Below are positions 17,116-24,837 of a stretch of 39,133 nucleotides of DNA, in pieces. The stretch is from CAZWDO01 sp964632485 [NCBI: uncultured bacterium] (GTDB lineage Bacteria; JAGOEH01). The stretch lies in NCBI GenBank assembly GCA_964632485.1, contig CAZWDO010000029.1, positions 1 through 39,133 of the forward strand, written 5' to 3'. Both the position numbers and the translations under genes were made by a program. The notes under the pieces were generated by a model. That model was not told the DNA's origin, ran no database searches, and worked only from the letters and a program-made list of their open reading frames with translations. Every line of letters starts with the position of its first letter. The stretch's first letter is position 1.

Positions 17116-17841
17116 TTAGTTTGGATTGTCTATTAAATTTCGTTCGAATTCCCGGGCATCTTCTGGTGTATCGATCCCGATACCCTGATACAGAGTTTGC
17201 ACCAGGTAAATCGGAATTCCTTTTTCAAGAAAACGGAGTTGTTCAAGTTTTTCCCGGCATTCCCATTCGCCTTCCGGCCATTTGATAAATTGTTCCAGGA
17301 TGGTTCTCTGGTAACCGTATATACCGATATGGCGCCAGAAAGGGTGAAATTTCCCATCTCGGGTATACGGAATGGAAGCCCGGCTGAAATAAAGAGCGTT
17401 ATGATGTTCGTCTATAACAACTTTAACACTATTGGGATTGGAAAACAGGGTTTCGTCCGCGCATCGGGTGATAGCAGAAACAACGGGGTGGGATGCCAGG
17501 CTGTCCGCTATTTCTTCTAATAGCTGAGGATCGATCATAGGTTCGTCGCCCTGGATATTGATAATCGCGTCGGCATCGGGTAGTTGCGGCAAAATTGCTC
17601 CAATCCGGTCACTGCCACTGGGTAAATCCGGATCCGTCATGAAAAAAGGAACTCCGCATTGTTCCGCTATAGTGGCAATTTGCGGATGATCAGTCGCTAC
17701 CCGTATTCCTTTCAATCGGCGCGCTTTCAGGCATTGCTCTATGACGCGCTGTATTAAAGGTTTTCCCGCTAACGGGTAGAGCATTTTCCCCGGAAACCGC
17801 TGGCTGGCGAATCGGGCCGGGATAATTCCATAAATGTTCAT
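17116..17841 (-). CDS. kdsB: 3-deoxy-manno-octulosonate cytidylyltransferase (CMP-KDO synthetase)
   Basis: A 241-residue cytosolic enzyme activating KDO with CTP for lipid A-core assembly. The nucleotide-binding start IIPARFASQRFPGKML (~6-21), VATDHPQI, LPSGSDRI and NIQGDEPMI are diagnostic. Its length is normal for the family. The ATG overlaps the gatC stop by 4 bases (ATGA). It implies a KDO-containing outer membrane, that is, a Gram-negative envelope. Confidence 0.97.
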   Translation of the reverse strand: MNIYGIIPARFASQRFPGKMLYPLAGKPLIQRVIEQCLKARRLKGIRVATDHPQIATIAEQCGVPFFMTDPDLPSGSDRIGAILPQLPDADAIINIQGDEPMIDPQLLEEIADSLASHPVVSAITRCADETLFSNPNSVKVVIDEHHNALYFSRASIPYTRDGKFHPFWRHIGIYGYQRTILEQFIKWPEGEWECREKLEQLRFLEKGIPIYLVQTLYQGIGIDTPEDAREFERNLIDNPN

Positions 17842-18137
17842 CGCGCTTTTTTTTCAACTGTTGTGGGTACGCAAAAAAAATGTCCGTCTTTTTTCGGCGC
17901 GTTTTCCAATATCATTTCCACCATGGATGCATGGCGGATTTCATCCGGTCGGGTTACATTGGTAAGGTCCAGCACATTATAAGTGGGTGAAACCGTATCG
18001 GTTTCCAATTGACTCAGTTGATTAAAATATTCAACAATTTCAGACATGTGGTTGACAAATGAAGGCAGTTCCTGCTCATCTATCTCAAGTTGAGCTAAAT
18101 TTGCAATGTATCGCACATCCTCCGTTGTGATCGTCAT
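17838..18137 (-). CDS. gatC: Asp-tRNA(Asn)/Glu-tRNA(Gln) amidotransferase subunit C
   Basis: A 99-residue subunit of the GatCAB complex, which converts misacylated Glu-tRNA(Gln) or Asp-tRNA(Asn). The N-terminal part has the typical VRYIANLAQLEIDEQEL, and ETDTVSPTYNV, RPDEIRHASM and a DGHFFCVPTTVE end are all in family order. AAGGAG lies 6 bases before ATG 18137. It heads the operon gatC-kdsB-pyrG-CHASE2/sigma-54; gatA and gatB are not in the window. Confidence 0.95.
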   Translation of the reverse strand: MTITTEDVRYIANLAQLEIDEQELPSFVNHMSEIVEYFNQLSQLETDTVSPTYNVLDLTNVTRPDEIRHASMVEMILENAPKKDGHFFCVPTTVEKKAR

Positions 18138-18261
18138 GCGCTCTCCTTATTTAACTAATTTTTCTCGACACTATTGCCAGTCCATTCGCTATTAATAAAT
18201 TTTCCCGTTTTTGATTTCGCTGCATATCAGAATTTCAACAGGCCAGAGTTTATTAACAGAC

Positions 18262-18306
18262 TTTACTTGAAAAAGGTATAAAAAAAAAGATTAAAAGTCA
18301 AGTAAA
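18262..18306 (-). promoter_or_regulatory. Promoter region of the gatC operon within an inverted repeat
   Basis: On the minus strand TTGACT (18301-18296) is a good -35 box. The -10 is uncertain: TATACC at spacing 15, or TACCTT at 17. TTTACTTGA (18262-18270) and TCAAGTAAA (18298-18306) make 9-base inverted arms 27 bases apart that embrace this promoter, which is a plausible operator layout. The spacer is strongly A-rich. Confidence 0.35.
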
Positions 18307-18385
18307 AAATACTAAAGCTTTTATAAATCTGGTCGATACTTTATAAACAAAGAACGGTTTTAAGATTATTTAATCGGATCTCATT

Positions 18386-18967
18386 ATGGTTATTAAATCT
18401 TTTATCAAATCAATTTCCAGTTATCATGTAATAAGTTCCAATGATAAAGCAGTAGAGGGTAATATTAAATCTGATCAGGAAAATGGTTTGAAGGCAACAG
18501 ATTTACAATTTAAGGATCAATGGCGGGATATGGTGGAATTGAAAGGGAGTTCAGGCGCTAATAAAGAGATCAGCAAGGAGGAACAGCAGGATACAGAGGA
18601 GCTTAAAAAGCGGGATGCGGAAGTAAAAGCCCACGAGAGCGCCCATCTCTCTGCTGCGGGGCCTTACGCTGTGAGTAAGGCGAATTATCAATATCAACGG
18701 GGAGCTGATGGGAAAATGTATGCTGTCGGCGGTGAAGTGAAAATTGATGTTTCACCGGAACCCACCCCTGAGGCTACGATTATGAAAATGCGTATTGTTC
18801 AGAGGGCCGCTCTGGCGCCGGCTAAACCCTCCGGCCAGGATCGGCGTGTGGCAGCTCAGGCTGCCGCTTTGTTGGCTCAGGCCCAACAAATGCTGAGCCG
18901 GGAAGAGATTGGTGGGGGGGATACGGAAAAACCGAACACTATTTTTTCGCTTGATATATTTGCATAA
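18386..18967 (+). CDS. SprA-related putative metalloprotease
   Basis: A 193-residue protein. Residues ~1-75 are polar and low in conservation. Residues ~72-175 match the SprA-related (catalase-like name, PF12118-type) family: LKKRDAEVKAHESAHLSAAG, with a zinc-protease-like HESAH at ~residues 83-87, then YQYQRGADGKMYAVGGEV and a helical Ala/Gln-rich stretch. No signal peptide is apparent. In the family the HExxH suggests metal-dependent hydrolysis, but the substrate is unknown. The ribosome binding site before ATG 18386 is weak. It is divergent from gatC and 250 bases before the rhomboid gene. Confidence 0.8.
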   Translation: MVIKSFIKSISSYHVISSNDKAVEGNIKSDQENGLKATDLQFKDQWRDMVELKGSSGANKEISKEEQQDTEELKKRDAEVKAHESAHLSAAGPYAVSKANYQYQRGADGKMYAVGGEVKIDVSPEPTPEATIMKMRIVQRAALAPAKPSGQDRRVAAQAAALLAQAQQMLSREEIGGGDTEKPNTIFSLDIFA

Positions 18968-19161
18968 AATAGTCGTATTGTACCTGAAAATCGCAAACAA
19001 TGATTAGATTTTACAGATAGGGTATCTCTATTTTATTAGGGGTTCCATGAACGAATGCAGTCGCCCTTCATTGTATTATTTTGCCGTTAGCCATTCAGAA
19101 TTTTTTTTTCCTTTACCCGCAATTGATTTCGTCTATCGGATACTATATTCTAAAAAAAATC

Positions 19162-19190
19162 TTGTATTTCATACAGTGTTGATATATATT
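19162..19190 (+). promoter_or_regulatory. Sigma-70-like promoter of the rhomboid-umuD pair
   Basis: TTGTAT (19162-19167) stands 17 bases before TATATT (19185-19190), within a very AT-rich stretch and ~28 bases before the GTG start. Several other TATA-like hexamers nearby make the exact -10 uncertain. Confidence 0.35.
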
Positions 19191-19217
19191 GTATAGAATA
19201 TTAAATAAGGAGTAGGT

Positions 19218-20414
19218 GTGTTATTACCCATTGGTGATACCCCAAACCCAAGGAATTTCCGACCCTGGGTCAACTGGGCGCTGATTGCGCTTAATGTGTC
19301 GATTTACCTTTTTATCGCTTTTCCCCTTTCCATGCGGAACGTTGATCCGAATGACCCCCGGGTGGATGAATATATTGAACAGATTGCGCCGGAAAAAGTT
19401 TCACGTGCTGAGGCTTATGCTGTTTTTGCGCATTTGGACGAGTACCAGTTATTTGTATTTGAACACGGTTATAAACCGGTAGCAGGTGAGTGGTGGGATT
19501 TGTTTTTATCTCTGTTTCTTCATGCCGGTTTTTTGCATTTAGCAGGGAATATGCTTTTTCTTTGGATTTATGGCGATAATGTTGAATACCGGTTGGGCCG
19601 GATGGGTTATTTCTTAACCTATTTTGCCGGGGGGATGGTCGCTACCTGGTTTTTTGCACTTTTCAACCGGGATTCGGTCATTCCGCTGATTGGAGCCTCC
19701 GGCGCAATTTCTTCTGTTTTGGGTCTCTATTTTATCCTGTTTCCGAAAAACAAGGTAAAAGTGCTGGTTCTATGGTTTCCCTTTATTTTTAATACGTTGC
19801 TGATTAATGCCCGAATTGTGTTGATTGTATTTATTCTTTTTGAGAATTTATTGCCTTTATTGCTTAAAGCACACTCAAGTGTCGCCTTCGGCGCCCATTT
19901 GGGTGGTTTTTTATTTGGTCTGAGTTTTGGCTGGCTGGGAGAGCGGCTGGCCTGGAAATGGCCGTGGCAGGATCAGATATGGTGGCGCCATCAACTCAAT
20001 CAGATTATCCATGGGAAATTCAGCCCGGTGGAAGGGATTACTCAGGAGCTGAGGCAGGCATTGGATTCCAACCAATATGACTGGATTTTGAGATTCGTTC
20101 AAGATATTAACGATTCAACCATCCAACAGTTAAACGTTACAGATTGTATCCGACTGGCAGAATGGCTGGATCGGCAGGGAAACCATATTACTTCAATCCG
20201 TTTGCTTCGTCATTGCCTTAACTTGCATCCTCATGATCCTCTGCTGGCGGATGTTTATTTGACACTGGGGATATTGCGTATGCAGCAAGGAAATCCAAAC
20301 GTGGCGTATCAGTACCTTTTGAGCGTATTTGATTTCAATCCCTCCCCGGAAACAGCGCAAGCTGCCCGTACAGTTTTGCATCGCATCGAAGTGGGCAAGG
20401 TATATGAACGATAA
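19218..20414 (+). CDS. Rhomboid-family intramembrane serine protease with C-terminal helical repeat region
   Basis: A 398-residue membrane protease. Helix 1 lies at ~17-37, followed by a long loop. The rhomboid core (~90-245) has HLAGNMLFLW (oxyanion Asn), the nucleophile in GASGAIS (~155) and the partner His in AFGAHLGGFLFG. Residues ~260-398 form a soluble TPR-like region (LLRHCLNLHPHDPLLADVYL, LRMQQGNPNVAYQYLL), probably for partner binding. The start GTG 19218 is set by AAGGAG at 19207-19212. It overlaps the umuD-like start by 11 bases. The substrate is unknown. Confidence 0.92.
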   Translation: MLLPIGDTPNPRNFRPWVNWALIALNVSIYLFIAFPLSMRNVDPNDPRVDEYIEQIAPEKVSRAEAYAVFAHLDEYQLFVFEHGYKPVAGEWWDLFLSLFLHAGFLHLAGNMLFLWIYGDNVEYRLGRMGYFLTYFAGGMVATWFFALFNRDSVIPLIGASGAISSVLGLYFILFPKNKVKVLVLWFPFIFNTLLINARIVLIVFILFENLLPLLLKAHSSVAFGAHLGGFLFGLSFGWLGERLAWKWPWQDQIWWRHQLNQIIHGKFSPVEGITQELRQALDSNQYDWILRFVQDINDSTIQQLNVTDCIRLAEWLDRQGNHITSIRLLRHCLNLHPHDPLLADVYLTLGILRMQQGNPNVAYQYLLSVFDFNPSPETAQAARTVLHRIEVGKVYER

Positions 20415-20808
20415 ATCAACACCGGATCTTATTCCGCTCGCCGGATCCCCTGTTTGCGCCGGCTTTCCATCCCCGGCTGATGATTATATAGAACAGTCCC
20501 TCGATTTGAATGAACACCTGATTCAACACCCAGCCGCGACCTTTTTTGTTAAAGCTATGGGCAATTCCATGATTGATGCTGGCATCCATAGTGGGGATAT
20601 ACTGATTGTCGATCGGGCGCTATCCCCGGTTCATAATAAAATAGTTGTCGCTATTCTTAATGGTGAATTTACGGTTAAGCGTCTTTGTCAACAAAATAGT
20701 AAAATTCGTCTCGTAGCGGAAAATCCTGATTATCCCACGATCCTTGTTTCCTCCGATATGGATTTTCAAATCTGGGGAGTGGTTACTTTTATCATTCACC
20801 GGGTTTAA
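20404..20808 (+). CDS. umuD: UmuD-like S24-family autoproteolytic protein, without umuC nearby
   Basis: A 134-residue protein of the LexA/UmuD family; with RecA filaments such proteins cut themselves to form the Pol V accessory subunit. The cleavage region reads VCAGFPSPADDYIEQ, followed by LDLNEHLIQHPAATFFVKAMGNSMIDAG (in family order) with the catalytic Ser in GNSMID (~residue 53) and the Lys in EFTVKRL (~90). There is no DNA-binding domain, as expected for UmuD. I start at ATG 20404 (11-base overlap with the rhomboid stop, AAGG just upstream); an earlier start would lie inside the rhomboid frame. Normally umuC follows, but here a convergent gene does. Confidence 0.9.
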   Translation: MNDKSTPDLIPLAGSPVCAGFPSPADDYIEQSLDLNEHLIQHPAATFFVKAMGNSMIDAGIHSGDILIVDRALSPVHNKIVVAILNGEFTVKRLCQQNSKIRLVAENPDYPTILVSSDMDFQIWGVVTFIIHRV

Positions 20809-20827
20809 TGAGAGCCCGCTTTTGTCT

Positions 20828-23800
20828 CTATATAAAATGGATAATGATAAACGTCTGATCATCGCTCTGGCGGGAGGAAAACTGAACGATTTTTTTGGTC
20901 AGTTGTGTATTGATTGGGATCGATTGATCATTAAGTTCAATGATCTCCTGGAAGAGCTTGATTAATCCTTCCGGCTGCAATTGTTCTCCCAGGCTGTTTT
21001 TTACTTCTGTTATCCCGTCAGTATAAAGCAATAAATAATCATTTTTTTCATAACTGCACTGTTGGTGTCGTAGAATCATGGGGTGAATAAATCCTAAAGG
21101 CGCCATGTGATTTTTAATTTCTTCTATCGTATGTGTTTTGTGGCGATAATGAATCGCTGAGGGATGACCTGCGGAATAAACTTCAAAATTTTTAGTGGGG
21201 ATATGAATTTGAGCGACTACCAGTGTGGCATAATATTTTTCAATATACTTTTTATAAACTACCTGATTAAGTTCAAACAAAAATTTTTCCACGGTTAGGT
21301 GTTGTTGCAAGGTTAAATCGATAATGCCTTTAAGGTGCGCCATATTGAGAGAAGCTTCCAGACCGTGGCCGGAAATATCGCCTAAAAGAACAAGCAATTC
21401 ATCCTCGTCACGCCAGATAATTTCATAAAAATCGCCACCTGCTACAAAGCTGGGTCGATATTCGATAAAAAAATCGAGATGCTCATTACCGGTCGGAATG
21501 ATAGGCAACATCAGTTGTTGCATTTTTTTGGCGGCGCTTAGTTCCGCTTCGATTCTATTTTTCTTCAAACGCTCGTTCAGCCAGCGTCGAATGACGATAA
21601 AACCAATCATCCCAAGGCTAAAAACGATCAATACTTGATAGTACCATTTTTCCCAAAAGGGACGGTCAATGACAAATTCCATTTGCCACTGCTTGCTGGA
21701 TTGAACAAAATGATTTGCTTCTAGGTTGACCCTAATACGGTACCGCCCCGGGCCAATGCCGAACAATTGGATCTGGTCCTTTCGGTTACTTTCCAGCCAG
21801 GGTTGGTCATTAATGGAGTAGTAAAGTTGGTAGGGTCCCTGATAGCTCTGTATTGTAAAAAAGAACAAAAAGTTTTTATAACCCGGGGAAACTGTTTGAA
21901 GTTGGTAATGCACTTCATTATCCGGCATAATTAAAACCGAATCGAACCTGAAATCGGGTTGAATGAAAATATTCGCGATCGGTTGCCGGTTGAATTGGGT
22001 CAGCCCCTTATCCAGAAGAAAAATTGTCTGGTTGGTTTTCGTTTGCCAATGATAATAATGATGAGCGCCTGAAATAACCTCCGAGTTTAATAAGAGGCTT
22101 TTATTATGTTGATTGGGGTTGACATATAATACTCCCTGGTTTGTTTGTAAATAAAGGGAATCAATAATTGAAAGGAATTGATAATCCGCAAAGGGAGAGA
22201 GAATGCGTTTTACCTGGCTAATTTGGGTTCCATCCCAACTGGTCCGATAATATCCCTTTTTTGTAATAAAAAAAAATGAGGTGTCTTGTATTTTTTGGTC
22301 TAATACTGGTTCCGGGGCAATCCCGCACGGAATCATTTGTCCCATTGAGTTGAATCTGTAAAAATCAGTTCCGCTATTTAGGATAAATGAACTACTATCA
22401 TTTTCCTGGTACGTGAAATGAAGATGATTACCATTTCCAGAGTTGATAATAGTATCGCAATTGATTTGATACGAATTCTCGCGATAACACCAGGCGATGG
22501 TATCGGCCATCAGAATAAAAATTGAATCCCGAATTGCATATAATTTAAGCGATTCCAGTTGACTGGCGAATTTAAGATTGGGGAGTGGCACTGTAAGCGG
22601 CTTGAGTTCCCGGGTATCTAATTTTAGAATCTGTAAGCTGAACAGATTATCGGAACATAAAAATAATCCATTACGATTTTGCGCGGGATAAATAAGTTTA
22701 ATCTCTTCAAGGTTAAATGCGCTATTAATAGGTATTAAACGATTATCCGGATTGCTGTAAATAGATTTAGCGCCGACAAAAAAATGATTGGGATCTATAT
22801 ATAAGAGTGGCTCACGGAATGGATTTTTAATCCGAAACATCTGTCGGGCCGGAATGTCAATGATAAAGAGATAATTGGTATCGTTATGAGAAATATAATA
22901 TTTCCCCATATAATTCACTATCTGGGGTTTGCATTCTGTTTCTTTTTCAATCAGGCATGTATTCCCTGTTTTTTTATCATATACTAAAAGATGATGCTGA
23001 TGGATAAAGAAAAGATGATCGTTAAAAATAAATTGATTAGTAAAATAATTCGTTGCGTTCCCAATTTGGAATTGCTTGCTTATTAAACCCTGCCAGTTGT
23101 TCATATTTAAATTTATAAGTTGTTTTTTGTTGAAATCAATCGGGATGTAGTGCATTAATTGATTGTTTTTAAATTCCAGTAGCGATCGTTTTAGTATGGC
23201 AATCCAATGATCCGTGCCTAATTGAACAATTGGAGCTTTGATTTTGATGGTTTGGTCAAGGGAATATTGACGAATATCGAGAAAAGGCCAGAAAAAAAAA
23301 CCATTATCCGTTGTTGCGTAAAGAATTTTTTGGGCGCTAAAAAAAAGATTGTTAATACTATGCCCTGCTTTATTAATATCAGAAAGAGGCAGTAATTCCT
23401 GATGACCAATTAAAAACAATTGGTTTTCCGCCAGAATGATAAACTGATTGTTTTCCAACGGAACTATTTTAGATATAAAAAATGGTATAGCAGTTTTAAA
23501 CATTGGGATTAATGAGTCGTTTTCAATTTGGTAAACCATTTGATTTTTTGACCCGTAAAGCTTTTCTCCCCCGGGGGCTAAGAATGGCAGGTGAGTCGGC
23601 AGCTCTTCTAACCGGTTTTGATACCAGCGAAAATTGAAGTTTTTATAAGTAATAAAATATATTCCGCCATCCCATTCAAAATAATGGCGGATCGCTAAGG
23701 GTGTTTCTTTTTCAGTCAATATTTTGTAGGTATTGTCTTTGCGCTGGTAAAGATAAAGCCGATTTTTTTGAGCGAAAAGAAGTTGCTGATTCGGTAAAAA

Positions 23801-24205
23801 AATCACTTTACTATTCTTCGCGAATTTGATAAAATGGTTATTCCCCAGGTCCTCTACAATCAACTGATGGGAATTATAGTGATAGATTGTATCCGTTGTA
23901 ACAAAATAGATTGAATCGTTTTCATCCCTGCATATTTGCAGTATTTCCTTGTTGATATTGATATTCAAATCGAATAATTGGGTGCCATCAAACCGAAATA
24001 CTTTGGAAGGAGTGCCTACTGTTGCTATATATATATCGTTTCTGATTTCAGCTATTGCGGAAATATTGGGAGAACTTTCCGGGGGAAACTGATTGAAATA
24101 ACTATATTTGTATTCACCTGGAATGGTGTCAATTCGTATATAACTCTGTGCGTAAAGCAGTAAGGGTAAGAATATCAGCAGATAACAGATGCGGTATTTA
24201 GTCAT
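20828..24205 (-). CDS. Beta-propeller / Y_Y_Y sensor fused to a PP2C (SpoIIE-type) phosphatase
   Basis: A 1125-residue transmembrane protein with a signal peptide (1-19, ending LLYAQ). Residues ~20-740 form WD-like beta-propeller blades of the two-component-regulator type. A Y_Y_Y-like domain lies at ~758-848 (YKNFLFFFTIQSYQGPYQLYY), then one helix (~853-875), a short helical linker with SAAKKMQQLMLP, and the PP2C/SpoIIE domain (~910-1125). Metal-binding Asp residues are in AGGDFYEI and GDISGHGLEA, plus LLYTDGITE and the C-terminal DDQTF. It would sense an exported ligand and dephosphorylate a Ser/Thr phosphoprotein such as an anti-sigma antagonist; neither partner is in the window. It overlaps the MarR gene by 8 bases. 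Confidence 0.9.
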   Translation of the reverse strand: MTKYRICYLLIFLPLLLYAQSYIRIDTIPGEYKYSYFNQFPPESSPNISAIAEIRNDIYIATVGTPSKVFRFDGTQLFDLNININKEILQICRDENDSIYFVTTDTIYHYNSHQLIVEDLGNNHFIKFAKNSKVIFLPNQQLLFAQKNRLYLYQRKDNTYKILTEKETPLAIRHYFEWDGGIYFITYKNFNFRWYQNRLEELPTHLPFLAPGGEKLYGSKNQMVYQIENDSLIPMFKTAIPFFISKIVPLENNQFIILAENQLFLIGHQELLPLSDINKAGHSINNLFFSAQKILYATTDNGFFFWPFLDIRQYSLDQTIKIKAPIVQLGTDHWIAILKRSLLEFKNNQLMHYIPIDFNKKQLINLNMNNWQGLISKQFQIGNATNYFTNQFIFNDHLFFIHQHHLLVYDKKTGNTCLIEKETECKPQIVNYMGKYYISHNDTNYLFIIDIPARQMFRIKNPFREPLLYIDPNHFFVGAKSIYSNPDNRLIPINSAFNLEEIKLIYPAQNRNGLFLCSDNLFSLQILKLDTRELKPLTVPLPNLKFASQLESLKLYAIRDSIFILMADTIAWCYRENSYQINCDTIINSGNGNHLHFTYQENDSSSFILNSGTDFYRFNSMGQMIPCGIAPEPVLDQKIQDTSFFFITKKGYYRTSWDGTQISQVKRILSPFADYQFLSIIDSLYLQTNQGVLYVNPNQHNKSLLLNSEVISGAHHYYHWQTKTNQTIFLLDKGLTQFNRQPIANIFIQPDFRFDSVLIMPDNEVHYQLQTVSPGYKNFLFFFTIQSYQGPYQLYYSINDQPWLESNRKDQIQLFGIGPGRYRIRVNLEANHFVQSSKQWQMEFVIDRPFWEKWYYQVLIVFSLGMIGFIVIRRWLNERLKKNRIEAELSAAKKMQQLMLPIIPTGNEHLDFFIEYRPSFVAGGDFYEIIWRDEDELLVLLGDISGHGLEASLNMAHLKGIIDLTLQQHLTVEKFLFELNQVVYKKYIEKYYATLVVAQIHIPTKNFEVYSAGHPSAIHYRHKTHTIEEIKNHMAPLGFIHPMILRHQQCSYEKNDYLLLYTDGITEVKNSLGEQLQPEGLIKLFQEIIELNDQSIPINTQLTKKIVQFSSRQSDDQTFIIIHFI

Positions 24206-24797
24206 TTTTAGGGTTTTGATTAAAATGATGACAGTTTATTTTGAATTGATGCAGCTTGAATGCTTTGTCAGTCAGAGTACAATAGCCAAAAGGAGTTCCG
24301 CTGGAATCATGCATAATGTTGCAATTGCGGCATGCCAAACAAATATGAAGTTTCTGGATCACTCCGTGTTTGTACATTAAAAGCAGAATTTCTGTGAGGA
24401 ATTCGGCGATAATCTGTTTTTTATCGTCCTGCAAATGGGAGATGGTTTCCTTAATCAAGGCCATCCCGGATTGAATAGTATCAAGTTTCTCTCTTCCCAG
24501 TTCTGTTAAGGCAAAATAGATTTGGCGTCGATCCACGGGAGAAACGTGACGGGTAAGAATACTTTTTTTTTCCAGATTCTGAATTGATTCGCTTACGGTC
24601 GATTTTTTTAAATTGAATTCCCGGGCTAGATGAGTGATTGTGTTCCATTCATGGGGCATACGCGCAATTGTTTCAATAAATTGAATCTGAATGGGACTGA
24701 TCTGTTCCAACTTAGTGATATCCCATTGCAAAACCCGGTTAATCTGGCAGATTTTTTCGATTCCAAAAAGGATTTTTTCGGTAAATTCATTATTCAT
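24198..24797 (-). CDS. MarR-family regulator with C-terminal cysteine cluster
   Basis: A 199-residue protein. Residues ~25-110 form a MarR winged helix (HEWNTITHLAREFNLKKSTV, then SESIQNLEKKSILTR and the wing at VSPVDRRQIYFALTELGREK). The dimerisation helices follow to ~145. An extra tail (~150-195) has C-x2-C-x2-C-x13-C-x15-C (HICLACRNC, then GYCTL, INCHHF), a layout typical of small metal or Fe-S binding modules. It may sense redox or metals. The start ATG 24797 has only a weak GGGA site. Its stop overlaps the PP2C-sensor start (ATGACTAA), and it lies 40 bases after uvrA. Confidence 0.85.
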   Translation of the reverse strand: MNNEFTEKILFGIEKICQINRVLQWDITKLEQISPIQIQFIETIARMPHEWNTITHLAREFNLKKSTVSESIQNLEKKSILTRHVSPVDRRQIYFALTELGREKLDTIQSGMALIKETISHLQDDKKQIIAEFLTEILLLMYKHGVIQKLHICLACRNCNIMHDSSGTPFGYCTLTDKAFKLHQFKINCHHFNQNPKND

Positions 24798-24837
24798 GAC
24801 AATCCCGGTGATTTGTTAGCATGAGTAAATCAGCCGT

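Noticed and set aside
19015-19027. AGATA-GGG-TATCT hairpin followed by a T-rich tract
   Set aside because: A 5-bp AT-rich stem is too weak to call a terminator for the SprA-related gene.
19047-19196. Possible 49-codon gene with AGGGG before its ATG
   Set aside because: Phe/Tyr-rich translation without likeness to anything, in AT-rich spacer that overlaps the rhomboid promoter; not supported enough.
20329-20403. 5' extension of the UmuD-like gene
   Set aside because: It lies inside the rhomboid coding frame; ATG 20404 has its own AAGG and gives the family start.
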